Assembly: GCA_019509985.1 (NCBI GenBank)
Contig: JAEKLF010000047.1
Location: 1 to 62,389, forward strand
From: Burkholderiales bacterium
GTDB lineage: Bacteria > Pseudomonadota > Gammaproteobacteria > Burkholderiales > Burkholderiaceae_C
Direction: 5' to 3'
DNA: 62,389 nucleotides
Shown: positions 18,172 to 27,209 of the stretch, one piece after another
Layout of the letters: the number at the start of each line of letters is the position of its first letter
How positions within the stretch are numbered: the first letter of the stretch is position 1
Notes under the pieces: model-generated
Told to the model about the DNA's origin: nothing
The model's database searches: none
What the model saw: only the letters and a program-made list of their open reading frames with translations
Program-made: the position numbers and the translations under genes

Positions 18172-18636
18172 ATGAGCTCTTCTGCCATCCAAGCCAAGCT
18201 CGCCGAACTCGGCATCACGCTGCCGCCGCTGGCCATCCCTGCCGCCGCCTACCTGCCGTTCACGCGCACGGGCAATCTGCTGTTCCTGTCGGGCCACATC
18301 GCCAAGAAGGACGGCAAGGCCTGGGTCGGCCAGCTCGGCAAGGATGTCGACACCGCCACCGGCCAGCAGGCCGCGCGCGCGGTCGCCATCGACCTGCTCG
18401 GCACGCTGCAGGCCGCCACCGGCGACCTCGGCAAGGTGCGCATCGTCAAGGTCATGAGCCTCGTCAACAGCACGCCGGACTTCACCGAACAACACCTCGT
18501 CACGAACGGTTGCTCCGAGCTGCTGGCAGCCGTGCTGGGCGACGCGGGCAAGCATGCGCGCAGCGCCTTCGGCGTCGCCCAGATCCCGATGGGCGCCTGC
18601 GTCGAGATCGAGCTGATCGCGGAAGTGCAGGACTGA
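18172..18636 (+). CDS. RidA/YjgF-family protein
   Basis: 154 residues from the ATG at 18172. The sequence shows the longer RidA branch (COG0251, YjgF/chorismate-mutase-like): GNLLFLSGHIAKKDGKAWVG, GKDVDTATGQQAARAVAIDL and a C-terminal GACVEIELIAEVQD. The canonical RidA arginine of the substrate carboxylate site is replaced by the C-terminal pattern GACVEIE, so 2-aminoacrylate deaminase activity is not assured. It ends in a TGATG overlap with dsbB, one base shared. Confidence 0.8.
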   Translation: MSSSAIQAKLAELGITLPPLAIPAAAYLPFTRTGNLLFLSGHIAKKDGKAWVGQLGKDVDTATGQQAARAVAIDLLGTLQAATGDLGKVRIVKVMSLVNSTPDFTEQHLVTNGCSELLAAVLGDAGKHARSAFGVAQIPMGACVEIELIAEVQD

Positions 18637-19130
18637 TGTTCATCCAGCCCTCGAAACTGCCGGCACGCGCGCTGGCCGGCATGGCCATGGCAAGCTTCGC
18701 CGCCGTCGGCGTGGCGCTGATCGCCCAGCACCAGTTCGGCGTCAAGCCCTGCCCGTGGTGTGTGCTGCAACGCGCCATCTTTCTGGCCGTCGGCGCGTTC
18801 TCGCTGCTGGGTTGGCTGATGCAGGCCAAGCGCTCGCTGCGCCAGGCGGCGCTGGTCGTCGTGCTGCTGCTGTGCGCGGCGGGACTGACGGCAGCGGTGT
18901 TCCAGCACGAGGTCGCGTCGCAGACCGCGAGCTGCGCGATGGGCCTGGCCGACAAGATCGTCACCGCGCTGAACCTCGAGGAGCTGTGGCCCTCGGTCTT
19001 CATGATCACGGCCAACTGCTCGGAGGCCGCGGCCTACCGCTTCGTCGGCCTGCCTTACGAGATCTGGAGCGGGCTGCTGTTCGTCGGCATCGGCGCGCTG
19101 GGCCTCCTGACGCTGAATCGTCGGCGCTGA
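18636..19130 (+). CDS. dsbB: Disulfide bond formation protein B
   Basis: 164 residues with four transmembrane helices. The two redox-active pairs are present: C39-x-x-C42 in KPCPWCVLQR in the first periplasmic loop and C100/C128 in the second (TASCAM, TANCSE). DsbB reoxidises DsbA with ubiquinone and so drives disulfide formation in periplasmic proteins. Its start codon overlaps the ridA-like stop. Several secreted cysteine-containing proteins in this window would be clients. The C-terminal YRFVGLPYEIWSGLLF is the family ending. Confidence 0.93.
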   Translation: MFIQPSKLPARALAGMAMASFAAVGVALIAQHQFGVKPCPWCVLQRAIFLAVGAFSLLGWLMQAKRSLRQAALVVVLLLCAAGLTAAVFQHEVASQTASCAMGLADKIVTALNLEELWPSVFMITANCSEAAAYRFVGLPYEIWSGLLFVGIGALGLLTLNRRR

Positions 19131-19231
19131 GCTGCCGGCCCGGTCAAATTGCACGGGAGCCGCCCGTGAGCCGGCGGGTTGGAGAGGAAGGAATCGGACA
19201 ATTCGCGCCGCCTTCCTCCTCAGCACGTCCC

Positions 19232-20140
19232 ATGCGCTCAAAGCTCGCCTCGACCCTGCTCGCCTCGGCGCTGCTGGTCGCTCTTCCAAGCCTCGGCTCA
19301 GCGCAAACCACGGAAGCGGCCAGCCCAGCGCTGGTGACGCACCTGCTGTCGCAGCTTGAGGCACGCGAGAAGCCGAGCACCGGGTTGTTTGGCCTCGGCG
19401 CCTCACGGCCGATGGTCGGCCCGCTGGAGGCTGAACAGCAGTTGCGTCGCCTGGGTAGCCGCGCCGGGGCAGCCGCCCCGCGCGTGGCCGAACTGCTGGC
19501 CCACACGCAGACCTACGCCTCGGACCTCGGCTGGACGCTGTGGTACATCGCGCCACCGCCGGGCGACGAATCCGCACAAGATCTCTGGAACGGGGCCAAG
19601 GATGCTGCCCTCCCCGCACGGCTTCTCGCGCTGGCACGCGTCGGCCATGACATGTCCAACGCTGGCCTGGAGCGCGTCGACGCAGCAACCGCATGGCCGG
19701 AGCGCGAAGCGCGCATGCTGGCCATCATCGCCCTGGGGCAGCGCAAGGCCGACGACCAGGCGGATCGCGCCGTCCAGCGGCTGGCCCAACTGCTGAAGGA
19801 CGACGACAAGCTGGTGCGCCAGGCCGCGCTCAACGGCATGCGCCTGCAAGGTGCACGCAGCGCCGTTGCGACGCCGGCGCTGCTCCTGCATCTGCGAACG
19901 CGGGAGAACGTCTGGATGACCTCCCAGGTGCTGGCGTTCGCATCGACCAAGGACTTGATGCCGATCCGTGCCGACCTCGAGGACATCCTCGGCGACACCA
20001 AGCTGACGGCCTCCCAGAAAGCGCCGGCCGTGCAACTGCTGATGCGCATCGAGGCCGAGCTGTCCAAGCCGGTCGCGCCGCCGGTGCCGCCGGCACCCAT
20101 GCCGGTGAAGCCGGCCGCGCTGAGCAAGGATGCCGCCTAG
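19232..20140 (+). CDS. Periplasmic HEAT-like repeat protein
   Basis: 302 residues beginning MRSKLASTLLASALLVALPSLGSAQ, a signal peptide. The centre is alpha-helical: several 30-35-residue blocks such as WPEREARMLAIIALGQRKAD and KLVRQAALNGMRLQGARSAV have the spacing of HEAT/PBS lyase-type repeats, which serve as protein-binding scaffolds. The C terminus is a proline-rich tail (PVAPPVPPAPMPVKP). No catalytic motif was seen and I do not recognise the family. It converges with the molybdenum hydroxylase operon, overlapping it by 4 bp. Confidence 0.6.
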   Translation: MRSKLASTLLASALLVALPSLGSAQTTEAASPALVTHLLSQLEAREKPSTGLFGLGASRPMVGPLEAEQQLRRLGSRAGAAAPRVAELLAHTQTYASDLGWTLWYIAPPPGDESAQDLWNGAKDAALPARLLALARVGHDMSNAGLERVDAATAWPEREARMLAIIALGQRKADDQADRAVQRLAQLLKDDDKLVRQAALNGMRLQGARSAVATPALLLHLRTRENVWMTSQVLAFASTKDLMPIRADLEDILGDTKLTASQKAPAVQLLMRIEAELSKPVAPPVPPAPMPVKPAALSKDAA

Positions 20141-22335
20141 ACCAGGGCCGGCAGGCCCGGCAACAGCTTGTCCAGCGTGACGGGGTAGTTGCGCACGCGC
20201 ACCCCGGTTGCGTTGTAGACGGCATTGGCCACCGCGGCCGCCGCGCCGCAGATGCCCAGCTCGCCCACGCCCTTGGCCTTCATCGGTGACGAGATCGGGT
20301 CGGTCTCGTCCAGGAAGATGACGTCCTGGTGCGGGATGTCGGCATGCACCGGCACCTCGTAGCCGGCCAGGTCGTGATTGACGAAGAAGCCGCGGCGGGT
20401 GTCGACCTGCAAGTGCTCCATCAACGCCGCACCGACGCCCATGGTCATCGCGCCGATGACCTGGCTGCGCGCCGAGGTCGGGTTCAGGATGCGCCCCGCC
20501 GCGCAGACGGCCAGCATGCGCCGCACTCGGATCTCGCCGGTGAAGGCATCCACCGCCACTTCGGCAAAGTGAGCGCCGAAGGTGGACTGCTGGTAGCGCT
20601 TGTCGAGGTCGCCGTATTCGATGCCGTCCTCGGCCACCAGCCCACCGAACGAGGCCAGCGGCATGGCCTTGCCGGCACCGCGCACCTCGCCACCCGTGAA
20701 CTCGGCGTCGTCGCCCAGGCCCGCCTGTTTCGCGACCATGCCGCGCAGCTTCATGCAGGCCGCGTAGACGCCGGCCGTCGAGTTGTTGCCGCCCCATTGC
20801 CCGCCCGAGCCGCAGGACACCGGGAAGGCCGAGTCGCCCAGGCGCACAGTGATCTTCTCCAGCGGCAAGCCGAGCGTCTCGGCCGCCGTCTGCGCAATGA
20901 TGGTGTAGCTGCCGGTGCCGATGTCGGTCATGTCGGTCTCGACCGTGGCGCGGCCCTGCGCGTCCAGTCGCACGCGGGCCTTGGACTTCATTAACAGGTT
21001 GTTGCGAAAGGCCGCCGCCACGCCCAGGCCGACGAGCCAGGCGCCGTCGCGAACCTGCGCCGGCCTGGGCGAGCGGTGGCTCCAGCCGAAGCGTTCGGCG
21101 CCCTGCTTCAGGCACTCGGCCAGGTGGCGTTGCGAGAACGGGCGCTTGGGCTTCTCCGGGTCGACCTGGGTGTCGTTGCGCAGGCGGAACTCGATGGGGT
21201 CCAGGCCGAGCTTCTCGGCCATCTCGTCCATCGCAATCTCCAGCGCCATCAGGCCCGGCGCCTCGCCCGGCGCACGCATCGCATTGCCCTCGGGCAGGTC
21301 CAGCACGGCCAGGCGCATGGCGGTGTAGCGGTGCTCGCCGGCGTAGAGCAACCGCGTCTGCGCGACCGCCGTCTCGGGCTTGCCACCCGGCAGATCGCCG
21401 GACCAGCTCTCGTGGGCGATGGCCGTGATGCGCCCGTCCCGGCCCGCGCCGATGCGGATGCGTTGGATGGTGGCCGGCCGGTGCGTCGTGTTGTTGAACA
21501 TCAGCGGCCGCGTCAGCGCGATCTTCACGGGCCGGCCCGCCGCCCTGGCGCCGAGGGCCGCGAGCAGCACGTCGGCGCGCAGGAAGAGCTTGCCGCCAAA
21601 GCCGCCGCCCACGAAGGGCGACTTCACATGCACGTTCTCCTTCGCAATGCCCAGCGTCTTGGCGAGGTCGCCGACCGCCCAGTCGACCATCTGGTTGGAC
21701 GTCCACACGGTCAGCTTGCGGCCCTCCCACCAGGCGATGGTGGCGTGCGGCTCCATCATCGCGTGGCCCTGGTCGGGCGTGGTGTAGGTGGCGTCCAGCT
21801 GCACGGGCGCCTTCGCGAAGGCGGGCTCGAAGTCGCCATGTTTGGACGTCGCCTTGCCGCCCATGCCGTCGCCCTTGGCCAACGGCGTGCCCGGCTTCAG
21901 CGCGGCCAGGTCGAAGCGGCCGGGCGCGGTGTCGTAACGGATGTCGATCAGCGCCGCCGCGGCGCGCGCCTGCTCGAAGCTCTCGGCCACGACGACGGCC
22001 AGCGCCTGGTGGTAATGGTCGATCTCGGGGCCGCCGAGCAGCTTGGCCGTGTTCTTGCTGCCCTTGCCGAGCTTGCCGGCATTCCTGGCTGTGACGATGG
22101 CGATGACGCCCGGCGCCGCACGGGCCGCACGCAGGTCCATCGCGGCCACGCGGCCCTTGGCGATACCAGCGCCGACGACGAAGCCCACGGCCGGCGTCGG
22201 CGTCACGTCGTGGTGCTCGTAGGCATAGGGCGCGGTGCCGGTGGTCTTCAGCGGCCCGTCGATGCGCGGCGTGGGCTTGCCGACGACGCGGCCCTGGTCG
22301 ATGGGGTTGGTGGTGGCGGGTTGGTCGAAGCGCAT
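20137..22335 (-). CDS. Molybdenum hydroxylase large (Moco) subunit
   Basis: 732 residues, xanthine dehydrogenase/aldehyde oxidoreductase family, closest in layout to PaoC (YagR). Seen: the N-terminal GKPTPRIDGPLKTTGTAPYA, the Moco loop GGGFGGKLFLRADV, the RAPGEAPGLMALE segment and, near the end, KGVGELGICGAAAAVANAV holding the catalytic glutamate of GVGELG. Together with the two genes upstream it makes a heterotrimeric enzyme that hydroxylates aldehydes or N-heterocycles, passing electrons through 2Fe-2S and FAD. The absence of a signal peptide here fits export by piggy-back on the Tat-tagged small subunit. Confidence 0.92.
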   Translation of the reverse strand: MRFDQPATTNPIDQGRVVGKPTPRIDGPLKTTGTAPYAYEHHDVTPTPAVGFVVGAGIAKGRVAAMDLRAARAAPGVIAIVTARNAGKLGKGSKNTAKLLGGPEIDHYHQALAVVVAESFEQARAAAALIDIRYDTAPGRFDLAALKPGTPLAKGDGMGGKATSKHGDFEPAFAKAPVQLDATYTTPDQGHAMMEPHATIAWWEGRKLTVWTSNQMVDWAVGDLAKTLGIAKENVHVKSPFVGGGFGGKLFLRADVLLAALGARAAGRPVKIALTRPLMFNNTTHRPATIQRIRIGAGRDGRITAIAHESWSGDLPGGKPETAVAQTRLLYAGEHRYTAMRLAVLDLPEGNAMRAPGEAPGLMALEIAMDEMAEKLGLDPIEFRLRNDTQVDPEKPKRPFSQRHLAECLKQGAERFGWSHRSPRPAQVRDGAWLVGLGVAAAFRNNLLMKSKARVRLDAQGRATVETDMTDIGTGSYTIIAQTAAETLGLPLEKITVRLGDSAFPVSCGSGGQWGGNNSTAGVYAACMKLRGMVAKQAGLGDDAEFTGGEVRGAGKAMPLASFGGLVAEDGIEYGDLDKRYQQSTFGAHFAEVAVDAFTGEIRVRRMLAVCAAGRILNPTSARSQVIGAMTMGVGAALMEHLQVDTRRGFFVNHDLAGYEVPVHADIPHQDVIFLDETDPISSPMKAKGVGELGICGAAAAVANAVYNATGVRVRNYPVTLDKLLPGLPALV

Positions 22336-22337
22336 GG

Positions 22338-23288
22338 TCAGGCCCTCGCCGATTGCAGGATGCCGGCCAGCGTGCGCTCGGCCAGGGGCAGTTTGAAGGC
22401 GTTGTCCGGCGCGGGTGACGCACCGGCGAAGGCCTGGGCGATGAAGGCGTGAGCGCCCTGGGGCAGCGCCGCTTCGGCCGCCTCCACGCGCCAGGGCTTG
22501 GGCGCCACGCCACCGAAGGCGACACGGCCGCTGCCGTCTCGCTTGACGATGGCCGCCACGGATACCAGGGCGAAAGCGTACGAAGCCCGGTCGCGCAGCT
22601 TGCGGTAGACGTGCACACCCTCGATGGGTGGCGGCAGCAGCACCGCCGTGATCAGCTCGCCGTGCGCGAGCGCATGCTCGGTCTGCGGGGTGTCGCCGGG
22701 CAGCTTGTGGAAGTCGGCGATGGGAATGCGGCGCGCCTGGCCATCGGGCTTGATGGTCTCGACCTGGGCATCCAGCACGCGCATGGCCACGGCCATGTCG
22801 CTCGGATGCGTGGCGATGCAGGCGGGGCTGGCGCCGATGACGGCCAGCGAGCGCGCCACGCCGCCCTGCGCCGCGCAGCCGCTGCCAGGCTGGCGCTTGT
22901 TGCAGGGCTGGGCGGTGTCGTAGAAGTAGGGGCAGCGGGTACGCTGCAACAGGTTGCCGGCCGTCGTCGCACGGTTGCGCAGCTGGCCCGAGGCGCCGGC
23001 CAGCAGCGCGCGCGACAGCACGGGGTAGTCGCGCCGCACGGCGGCGTCGCCCGCGAGATCGCTGTTGCGCACCAGCGCGCCGATGCGCAGGCCGCCCTCT
23101 TTCGTCTCCTCGATGCGGTCCAGCCCCAGCGCGTTGACGTCCACGAGACGGGCGGGCGCCTCGATCTGCAGCTTCATCAGGTCGATGAGATTGGTGCCGC
23201 CGGCGATGAACTTGGCGTCGGGCTGGCTGGCAACGGCGGCGGCCGCCTCGGCCGGCGTGCGGGCGCGCAGGTAGGTGAAGGCCTTCAT
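22338..23288 (-). CDS. Molybdenum hydroxylase FAD-binding subunit
   Basis: 316 residues from the ATG at 23288 ([19 protein letters not shown]). The FAD pyrophosphate motif [13 protein letters not shown] is at about 27-39, and [21 protein letters not shown] with [14 protein letters not shown] is the PaoB-type insertion whose cysteines bind an extra [4Fe-4S] cluster. That insertion points to the PaoABC-type aldehyde oxidoreductases rather than classical xanthine dehydrogenase. It overlaps the small-subunit stop by 4 bp and is followed by the large subunit 2 bp later. Confidence 0.92.
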   Translation of the reverse strand: MKAFTYLRARTPAEAAAAVASQPDAKFIAGGTNLIDLMKLQIEAPARLVDVNALGLDRIEETKEGGLRIGALVRNSDLAGDAAVRRDYPVLSRALLAGASGQLRNRATTAGNLLQRTRCPYFYDTAQPCNKRQPGSGCAAQGGVARSLAVIGASPACIATHPSDMAVAMRVLDAQVETIKPDGQARRIPIADFHKLPGDTPQTEHALAHGELITAVLLPPPIEGVHVYRKLRDRASYAFALVSVAAIVKRDGSGRVAFGGVAPKPWRVEAAEAALPQGAHAFIAQAFAGASPAPDNAFKLPLAERTLAGILQSARA

Positions 23289-23920
23289 GCGCCACCTCCC
23301 TGCATCTTTGCGGACGCTTCGGTGATCGCCTCGGCGATGTTGGAGTAGGCGCCGCAGCGGCAGATGTTGCCGCTCATGCGCTCGCGCAGCTCGCCGGCCG
23401 ACAGCAGTGGCTTCGCGGCCAGGTCGGGCGTCACGTGGCTGGGTTGGCCGCGCTTGAGCTCGTCCAGCATGCCCACGGCCGAGCAGATCTGGCCCGGCGT
23501 GCAGTAGCCGCATTGGTAACCGTCATGCGCGACGAAGGCGGCCTGCAGCGGGTGCATCTTCTGCGGCGTGCCCAGGCCCTCGATGGTCGTGACCTTGGCG
23601 CCGGGCAGCATCACCGCGAAGACCAGGCAGCTGTTGATGCGCCGGCCATCCAGCAGCACGGTGCACGCCCCGCACTGGCCGTGGTCGCAACCCTTCTTGG
23701 TGCCGGTCAGCTGCAGGTGTTCGCGCAGCAGGTCCAGCAGCGTCGTGCGCGTGTCGACGTCCAGCGTCTGCGGCTGGCCATTGACTTCCAGCGTCACGCG
23801 GCCCGTCGTCGCGGCGGCCGGCATCGCGAGGTCAGGCTCGGCTGCCTGTGCAGCGACGAGCGTCGTGGAGGCCGCGCTGGCGATCAGCACGTCCCGGCGT
23901 GAAAGGCAAACATCGTCCAT
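23285..23920 (-). CDS. Molybdenum hydroxylase 2Fe-2S subunit, Tat-exported
   Basis: 211 residues from the ATG at 23920. The N terminus holds a Tat signal ([20 protein letters not shown]). Ferredoxin-type cluster I cysteines are C78, C83, C86 and C98 ([14 protein letters not shown]); cluster II cysteines are C137, C140, C187 and C189 (YQCGYC, ICRCG). As in PaoA, the small subunit carries the export signal for the assembled complex. First gene of the three-subunit operon, coupled by ATGA to the FAD subunit. Confidence 0.93.
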   Translation of the reverse strand: MDDVCLSRRDVLIASAASTTLVAAQAAEPDLAMPAAATTGRVTLEVNGQPQTLDVDTRTTLLDLLREHLQLTGTKKGCDHGQCGACTVLLDGRRINSCLVFAVMLPGAKVTTIEGLGTPQKMHPLQAAFVAHDGYQCGYCTPGQICSAVGMLDELKRGQPSHVTPDLAAKPLLSAGELRERMSGNICRCGAYSNIAEAITEASAKMQGGGA

Positions 23921-24018
23921 TGCGGGCCCCAAGGCTGAATGAGCAATCCAGCCTAGTGGGCGCAACGGGGCGGACGATGTCGGACGAGACGCCGCGGCGC
24001 GGCAGGACGGCGTTGACC

Positions 24019-25779
24019 TTACTCACCACGCACGACGCCTTCGCGGCGCGGGTCGGTGCCGCCCACCCAGCCGTCCTTCACGCGCATCAGCACCTGCAGG
24101 CCGCTGGTCAGGTCGGTCTCGACGACCTGGTGGCCGCGTGCGCGCAGCTCGGCCAGTTGCTCGGCCGTCAGCGCGCCGCGCTCGACGATGAGCTGGCCCG
24201 AGTTGAAGTGGCCGAAGTTGGGCAGGTCCACGGCCTGCTGCACGGGCAGGCCCCAGGCCAGCGCGCCGGTGATGACCTTGGCGACGTAGTGAATGATGAC
24301 CGGGCCGCCGGGCGAGCCGGCCAGCATGACGAGCTGGCCGCTGCGGTCGAACACCAGCGTGGGCGCCATGCTGGAACGTGGGCGCTTGCCGGCCTCCACG
24401 CGGTTGGCCACCGGCTTGCCGTCGACGCCGACCGGATTCAGCGAGAAGTCGGTCAGCTGGTTGTTCAACATGAAGCCGCCGGCCAGGCCGGTGCCGCCGT
24501 CGCTCATGACCTTGCTGCCGAAGGCCGACTCGACGCTCGTCGTCATGGACACCGCGTGGCCGTCGGCGTCGACGATGCTGACGTGGCTGGTGCCCGATTC
24601 CAGCTGCTCGGCCTGGGACGCGAAGGCCTGCGTGACGGCGGCCGGCTGGCCCGCCGTGGCCGTGGGCATGGCCTTGGCGCCGATCAGTGTACCGCGCTGC
24701 TTCAGGTAGGCAGAGCCGAGCAGGTTCTGCCAGTCGCCACCCGGCGCGGTGACGAAGGCCGGGTCGCCGATGTAGCGGGCGCGGTCGGCAAAAGCGAGCT
24801 TGGCGGACTCGGCGTAGGCGTGCATCCAGCCGGCCGTGATGGCCCGGGCCGACAGCGCATCGGGCTGGGTGTCGAGGAGGCCGAGGATCTGCATCAGCGT
24901 CAGATGGCCCGAGGTCGGCGGCCCGAAGCCGCAGACGCGATAACTGCGCCAGTCATTGCACAGCGGCGGGCGCACGACGGGCTGGTAGGCGGCCAGGTCG
25001 GCCGTGCTCAGCAACCCCGGGCGGGCGTTGCCTTTCACGCGGCGCACGATGTCCTCGGCCACCGGGCCGGCGTAGAAGGCCTTGGCGCCCTGCCTGGCGA
25101 TGCCGCGCAGCACCGCCGCGTAGGCCGGGTTCTTCAGCACGAAGCCCACGGCACGCGGCTGGCCGGCGGCGTCGAAGAAATAGGGGCCGGCCTGCGGGTC
25201 GCTGCGCAGCGCAGGTTCGCCCGAGAGCAGCTCGAAGAGGCGCGGGCTGACCGCGAAGCCCTGCTCGGCCAGGCGGATGGCCGGCTCGAACAGCCGCGCC
25301 CACGGCAGCTTGCCGTGCTGGCGCTGCCCTTCGGCCAGCATGGCCAGCACGCCCGGCGTGCCGGTGGACAGGCCGCTCTGGATGGCGTCGCGCATGGCCA
25401 GCGGCTTGCCGTCGGCCTTGAGGAACATCTCCGGCGTGGCCGTGGCCGGCGCGGTCTCGCGGCCATCGAAGGCCTGGACCTGCTTGCCGTCCCAGTGCAT
25501 CAGGAAGGCGCCGCCGGCGATGCCGCTGGACTGCGGCTCGACCAGGCCCAGCACGGCCTGCACGGCGATAGCCGCATCGATGGCCGAGCCGCCGGCGCGC
25601 AGCATCTCGACGCCGGCATCCACGGCCAGCGGGTTGGCCGCCGTGACGATGAAGCGCTTGACCGGCGTCGTCAGGTTGCCCTGCTTTGCCGTGCGGGTGG
25701 TGGCGGCCTCGGGTTGGTCGAGGGCATGGGCCGGCGCCAGCAGAGCGGCCAGCAACAAGGGGGTCAGCAGACGAAGCAT
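24019..25779 (-). CDS. ggt: Gamma-glutamyltransferase precursor
   Basis: 586 residues with signal peptide MLRLLTPLLLAALLAPAHA. The autoprocessing nucleophile is T397 in ESGTSHVSIVD, so a large subunit of about 375 mature residues and a small subunit 397-586 are expected. GAGGGSAIDAAIA-like (LRAGGSAIDAAIAVQAVLGL) and SSGIAGGAFLMHW are family signatures, and SGQLVMLAGSPGGPVIIHYV is the C-terminal GSPGG motif. The enzyme cleaves gamma-glutamyl bonds of glutathione and related compounds in the periplasm. No operon partner is evident. Confidence 0.93.
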   Translation of the reverse strand: MLRLLTPLLLAALLAPAHALDQPEAATTRTAKQGNLTTPVKRFIVTAANPLAVDAGVEMLRAGGSAIDAAIAVQAVLGLVEPQSSGIAGGAFLMHWDGKQVQAFDGRETAPATATPEMFLKADGKPLAMRDAIQSGLSTGTPGVLAMLAEGQRQHGKLPWARLFEPAIRLAEQGFAVSPRLFELLSGEPALRSDPQAGPYFFDAAGQPRAVGFVLKNPAYAAVLRGIARQGAKAFYAGPVAEDIVRRVKGNARPGLLSTADLAAYQPVVRPPLCNDWRSYRVCGFGPPTSGHLTLMQILGLLDTQPDALSARAITAGWMHAYAESAKLAFADRARYIGDPAFVTAPGGDWQNLLGSAYLKQRGTLIGAKAMPTATAGQPAAVTQAFASQAEQLESGTSHVSIVDADGHAVSMTTSVESAFGSKVMSDGGTGLAGGFMLNNQLTDFSLNPVGVDGKPVANRVEAGKRPRSSMAPTLVFDRSGQLVMLAGSPGGPVIIHYVAKVITGALAWGLPVQQAVDLPNFGHFNSGQLIVERGALTAEQLAELRARGHQVVETDLTSGLQVLMRVKDGWVGGTDPRREGVVRGE

Positions 25780-25819
25780 GGCGGCGATCTTAAGAAGGAC
25801 CGCCACGGCTGCTCCGCGT

Positions 25820-27199
25820 TCAGAAATAACCCATGTCCCGCCGGCTGTAGTTGACGATCTGTGGCATGACGAGGGGCAGATCGGTCGCGCTGACGCCCAT
25901 CCACGTCGCCAGCGTGGCGCCGAACTGGTGGACAGCCGTTGTCGGCAGCAGCCGGCCCTGGCCGACGTCGTCGGGCCCGTTGATGCTGACTTCGGGCAGC
26001 GCGCCCCAGAACTTGCCGCCCTGCACCGCGCCGCCCAGCACGACGTGGTGGCTGCCCCAGCCGTGGTCGGAGCCGTCGCCATTGCTGGTCAGCGAGCGGC
26101 CGAAGTCGCTGGCCGTGAAGGTGGTGACCTGGTTGGCCACGCCGAGCTCGACGGTGGCCGCGTAGAAGCTGGCGAGCGCGTCGTTCACCGCCGTCAGCAG
26201 GCCGGGGTGCTCGTCGAGCAGGAAGTCGTGCAGGTCGAAGCCGCCCAGCGACACGAAGAAGACCTGGCGCGTCGCGCCCAAGGCCTGCCGCGCGGCGATG
26301 AGCTTGGCCACCATCAGCAGCTGGTTGGACAGGCTGCTGGTCGTGTCGAAGGGCGTCTGCAGCGCGGGCACGCCGGCCAGGCCCGCCGTGACCACGCCCT
26401 GGGCGCTGATGGAGCGGGCGACGACGCTGTTGAGCTCGGCCTCCATCCAGTGGCTGCGGTCGGCCGCCGTGATGAGGCCGCGCAGTGCATCGGCACAGGC
26501 CTGCGAGCCGTAGAGCGGCTTGAGGATGCCGTTGATGGGCACGGCGCCGTTGACCGACACCTGGTATTGCACGGCCTGGTGGCCGGCCATGAAGACGGCG
26601 TTGCCCGAGGCATTGATGCAGGTGAAGGTGGCCGTACCGTTTCCGCCCAGGAAGAGGTCGCCCATGCGTCCGCCCCAGCCGCTCGTCGCGCCCTCGGGCG
26701 AGCTGCTCTGCCAGACGGATTGCTGGTCGTTGTGCGAGAACAGCTTGGGTGGCAGCGGCACGCTCTGCGCCTTGTACTGGGCCAGCGTGGTGGGCTGGAT
26801 CAGCGCGCCGACATTGAGCTGGATGCCCAGCCGCCCGCTGTCCCACAGGCCCTTGAGCTTGCCGAGCTGGGGCGCCAGCGCCATCTGCCGGCCGCCGACG
26901 TCGAGGCCGAGCGCGGTGGCGGCGAGCTGGTCGCGTGGCGTGGCCAGGGTCTGGCGGATGGCGGCGTAGGCGTCGTAGTTGGGCTGGTCGTAGGGCAACA
27001 GCGTGTTGCCGTGGTCGTTGCCGCCGTACAGGAAGACGCAGACCAGGGCCTTGTAGTCGGTCGGCGCCGTGGCCGCGGCGGCCTCGCCGATGCCGGCCAG
27101 GTTCAGCGCCCAGGGTGCAGCCGTGCCCGCAAGGCCGAGAGCGGAGGCGCGACGCAGGAACTCGCGGCGCTGCAGTTCGGGGAGTCGGTTGAGCTTCAT
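25820..27199 (-). CDS. DUF1501 family Tat-exported protein
   Basis: About 459 residues; ATGs at 27205 and 27199 are both possible, and the second has better spacing from GAGGGG. RREFLRRASALGLAGTAAPW is a twin-arginine signal. The DUF1501 body shows LVCVFLYGGNDHGNTLLPYD near the start, a DxHxxG-like segment (GGFDLHDFLLDEHPG) and a C-terminal TTFTASDFGRSL and GWGSHHVVLGG. Members belong to the alkaline-phosphatase/sulfatase superfamily but their activity is unknown. It is paired, 10 bp apart, with a DUF1800 gene, a conserved association. Confidence 0.88.
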   Translation of the reverse strand: MKLNRLPELQRREFLRRASALGLAGTAAPWALNLAGIGEAAAATAPTDYKALVCVFLYGGNDHGNTLLPYDQPNYDAYAAIRQTLATPRDQLAATALGLDVGGRQMALAPQLGKLKGLWDSGRLGIQLNVGALIQPTTLAQYKAQSVPLPPKLFSHNDQQSVWQSSSPEGATSGWGGRMGDLFLGGNGTATFTCINASGNAVFMAGHQAVQYQVSVNGAVPINGILKPLYGSQACADALRGLITAADRSHWMEAELNSVVARSISAQGVVTAGLAGVPALQTPFDTTSSLSNQLLMVAKLIAARQALGATRQVFFVSLGGFDLHDFLLDEHPGLLTAVNDALASFYAATVELGVANQVTTFTASDFGRSLTSNGDGSDHGWGSHHVVLGGAVQGGKFWGALPEVSINGPDDVGQGRLLPTTAVHQFGATLATWMGVSATDLPLVMPQIVNYSRRDMGYF

Positions 27200-27209
27200 C
27201 GTCATCCCC

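Noticed and set aside
15641..18175. 844-residue plus-strand ORF across comEC
   Set aside because: Gln/Arg/His-rich antisense shadow of comEC; no motif.
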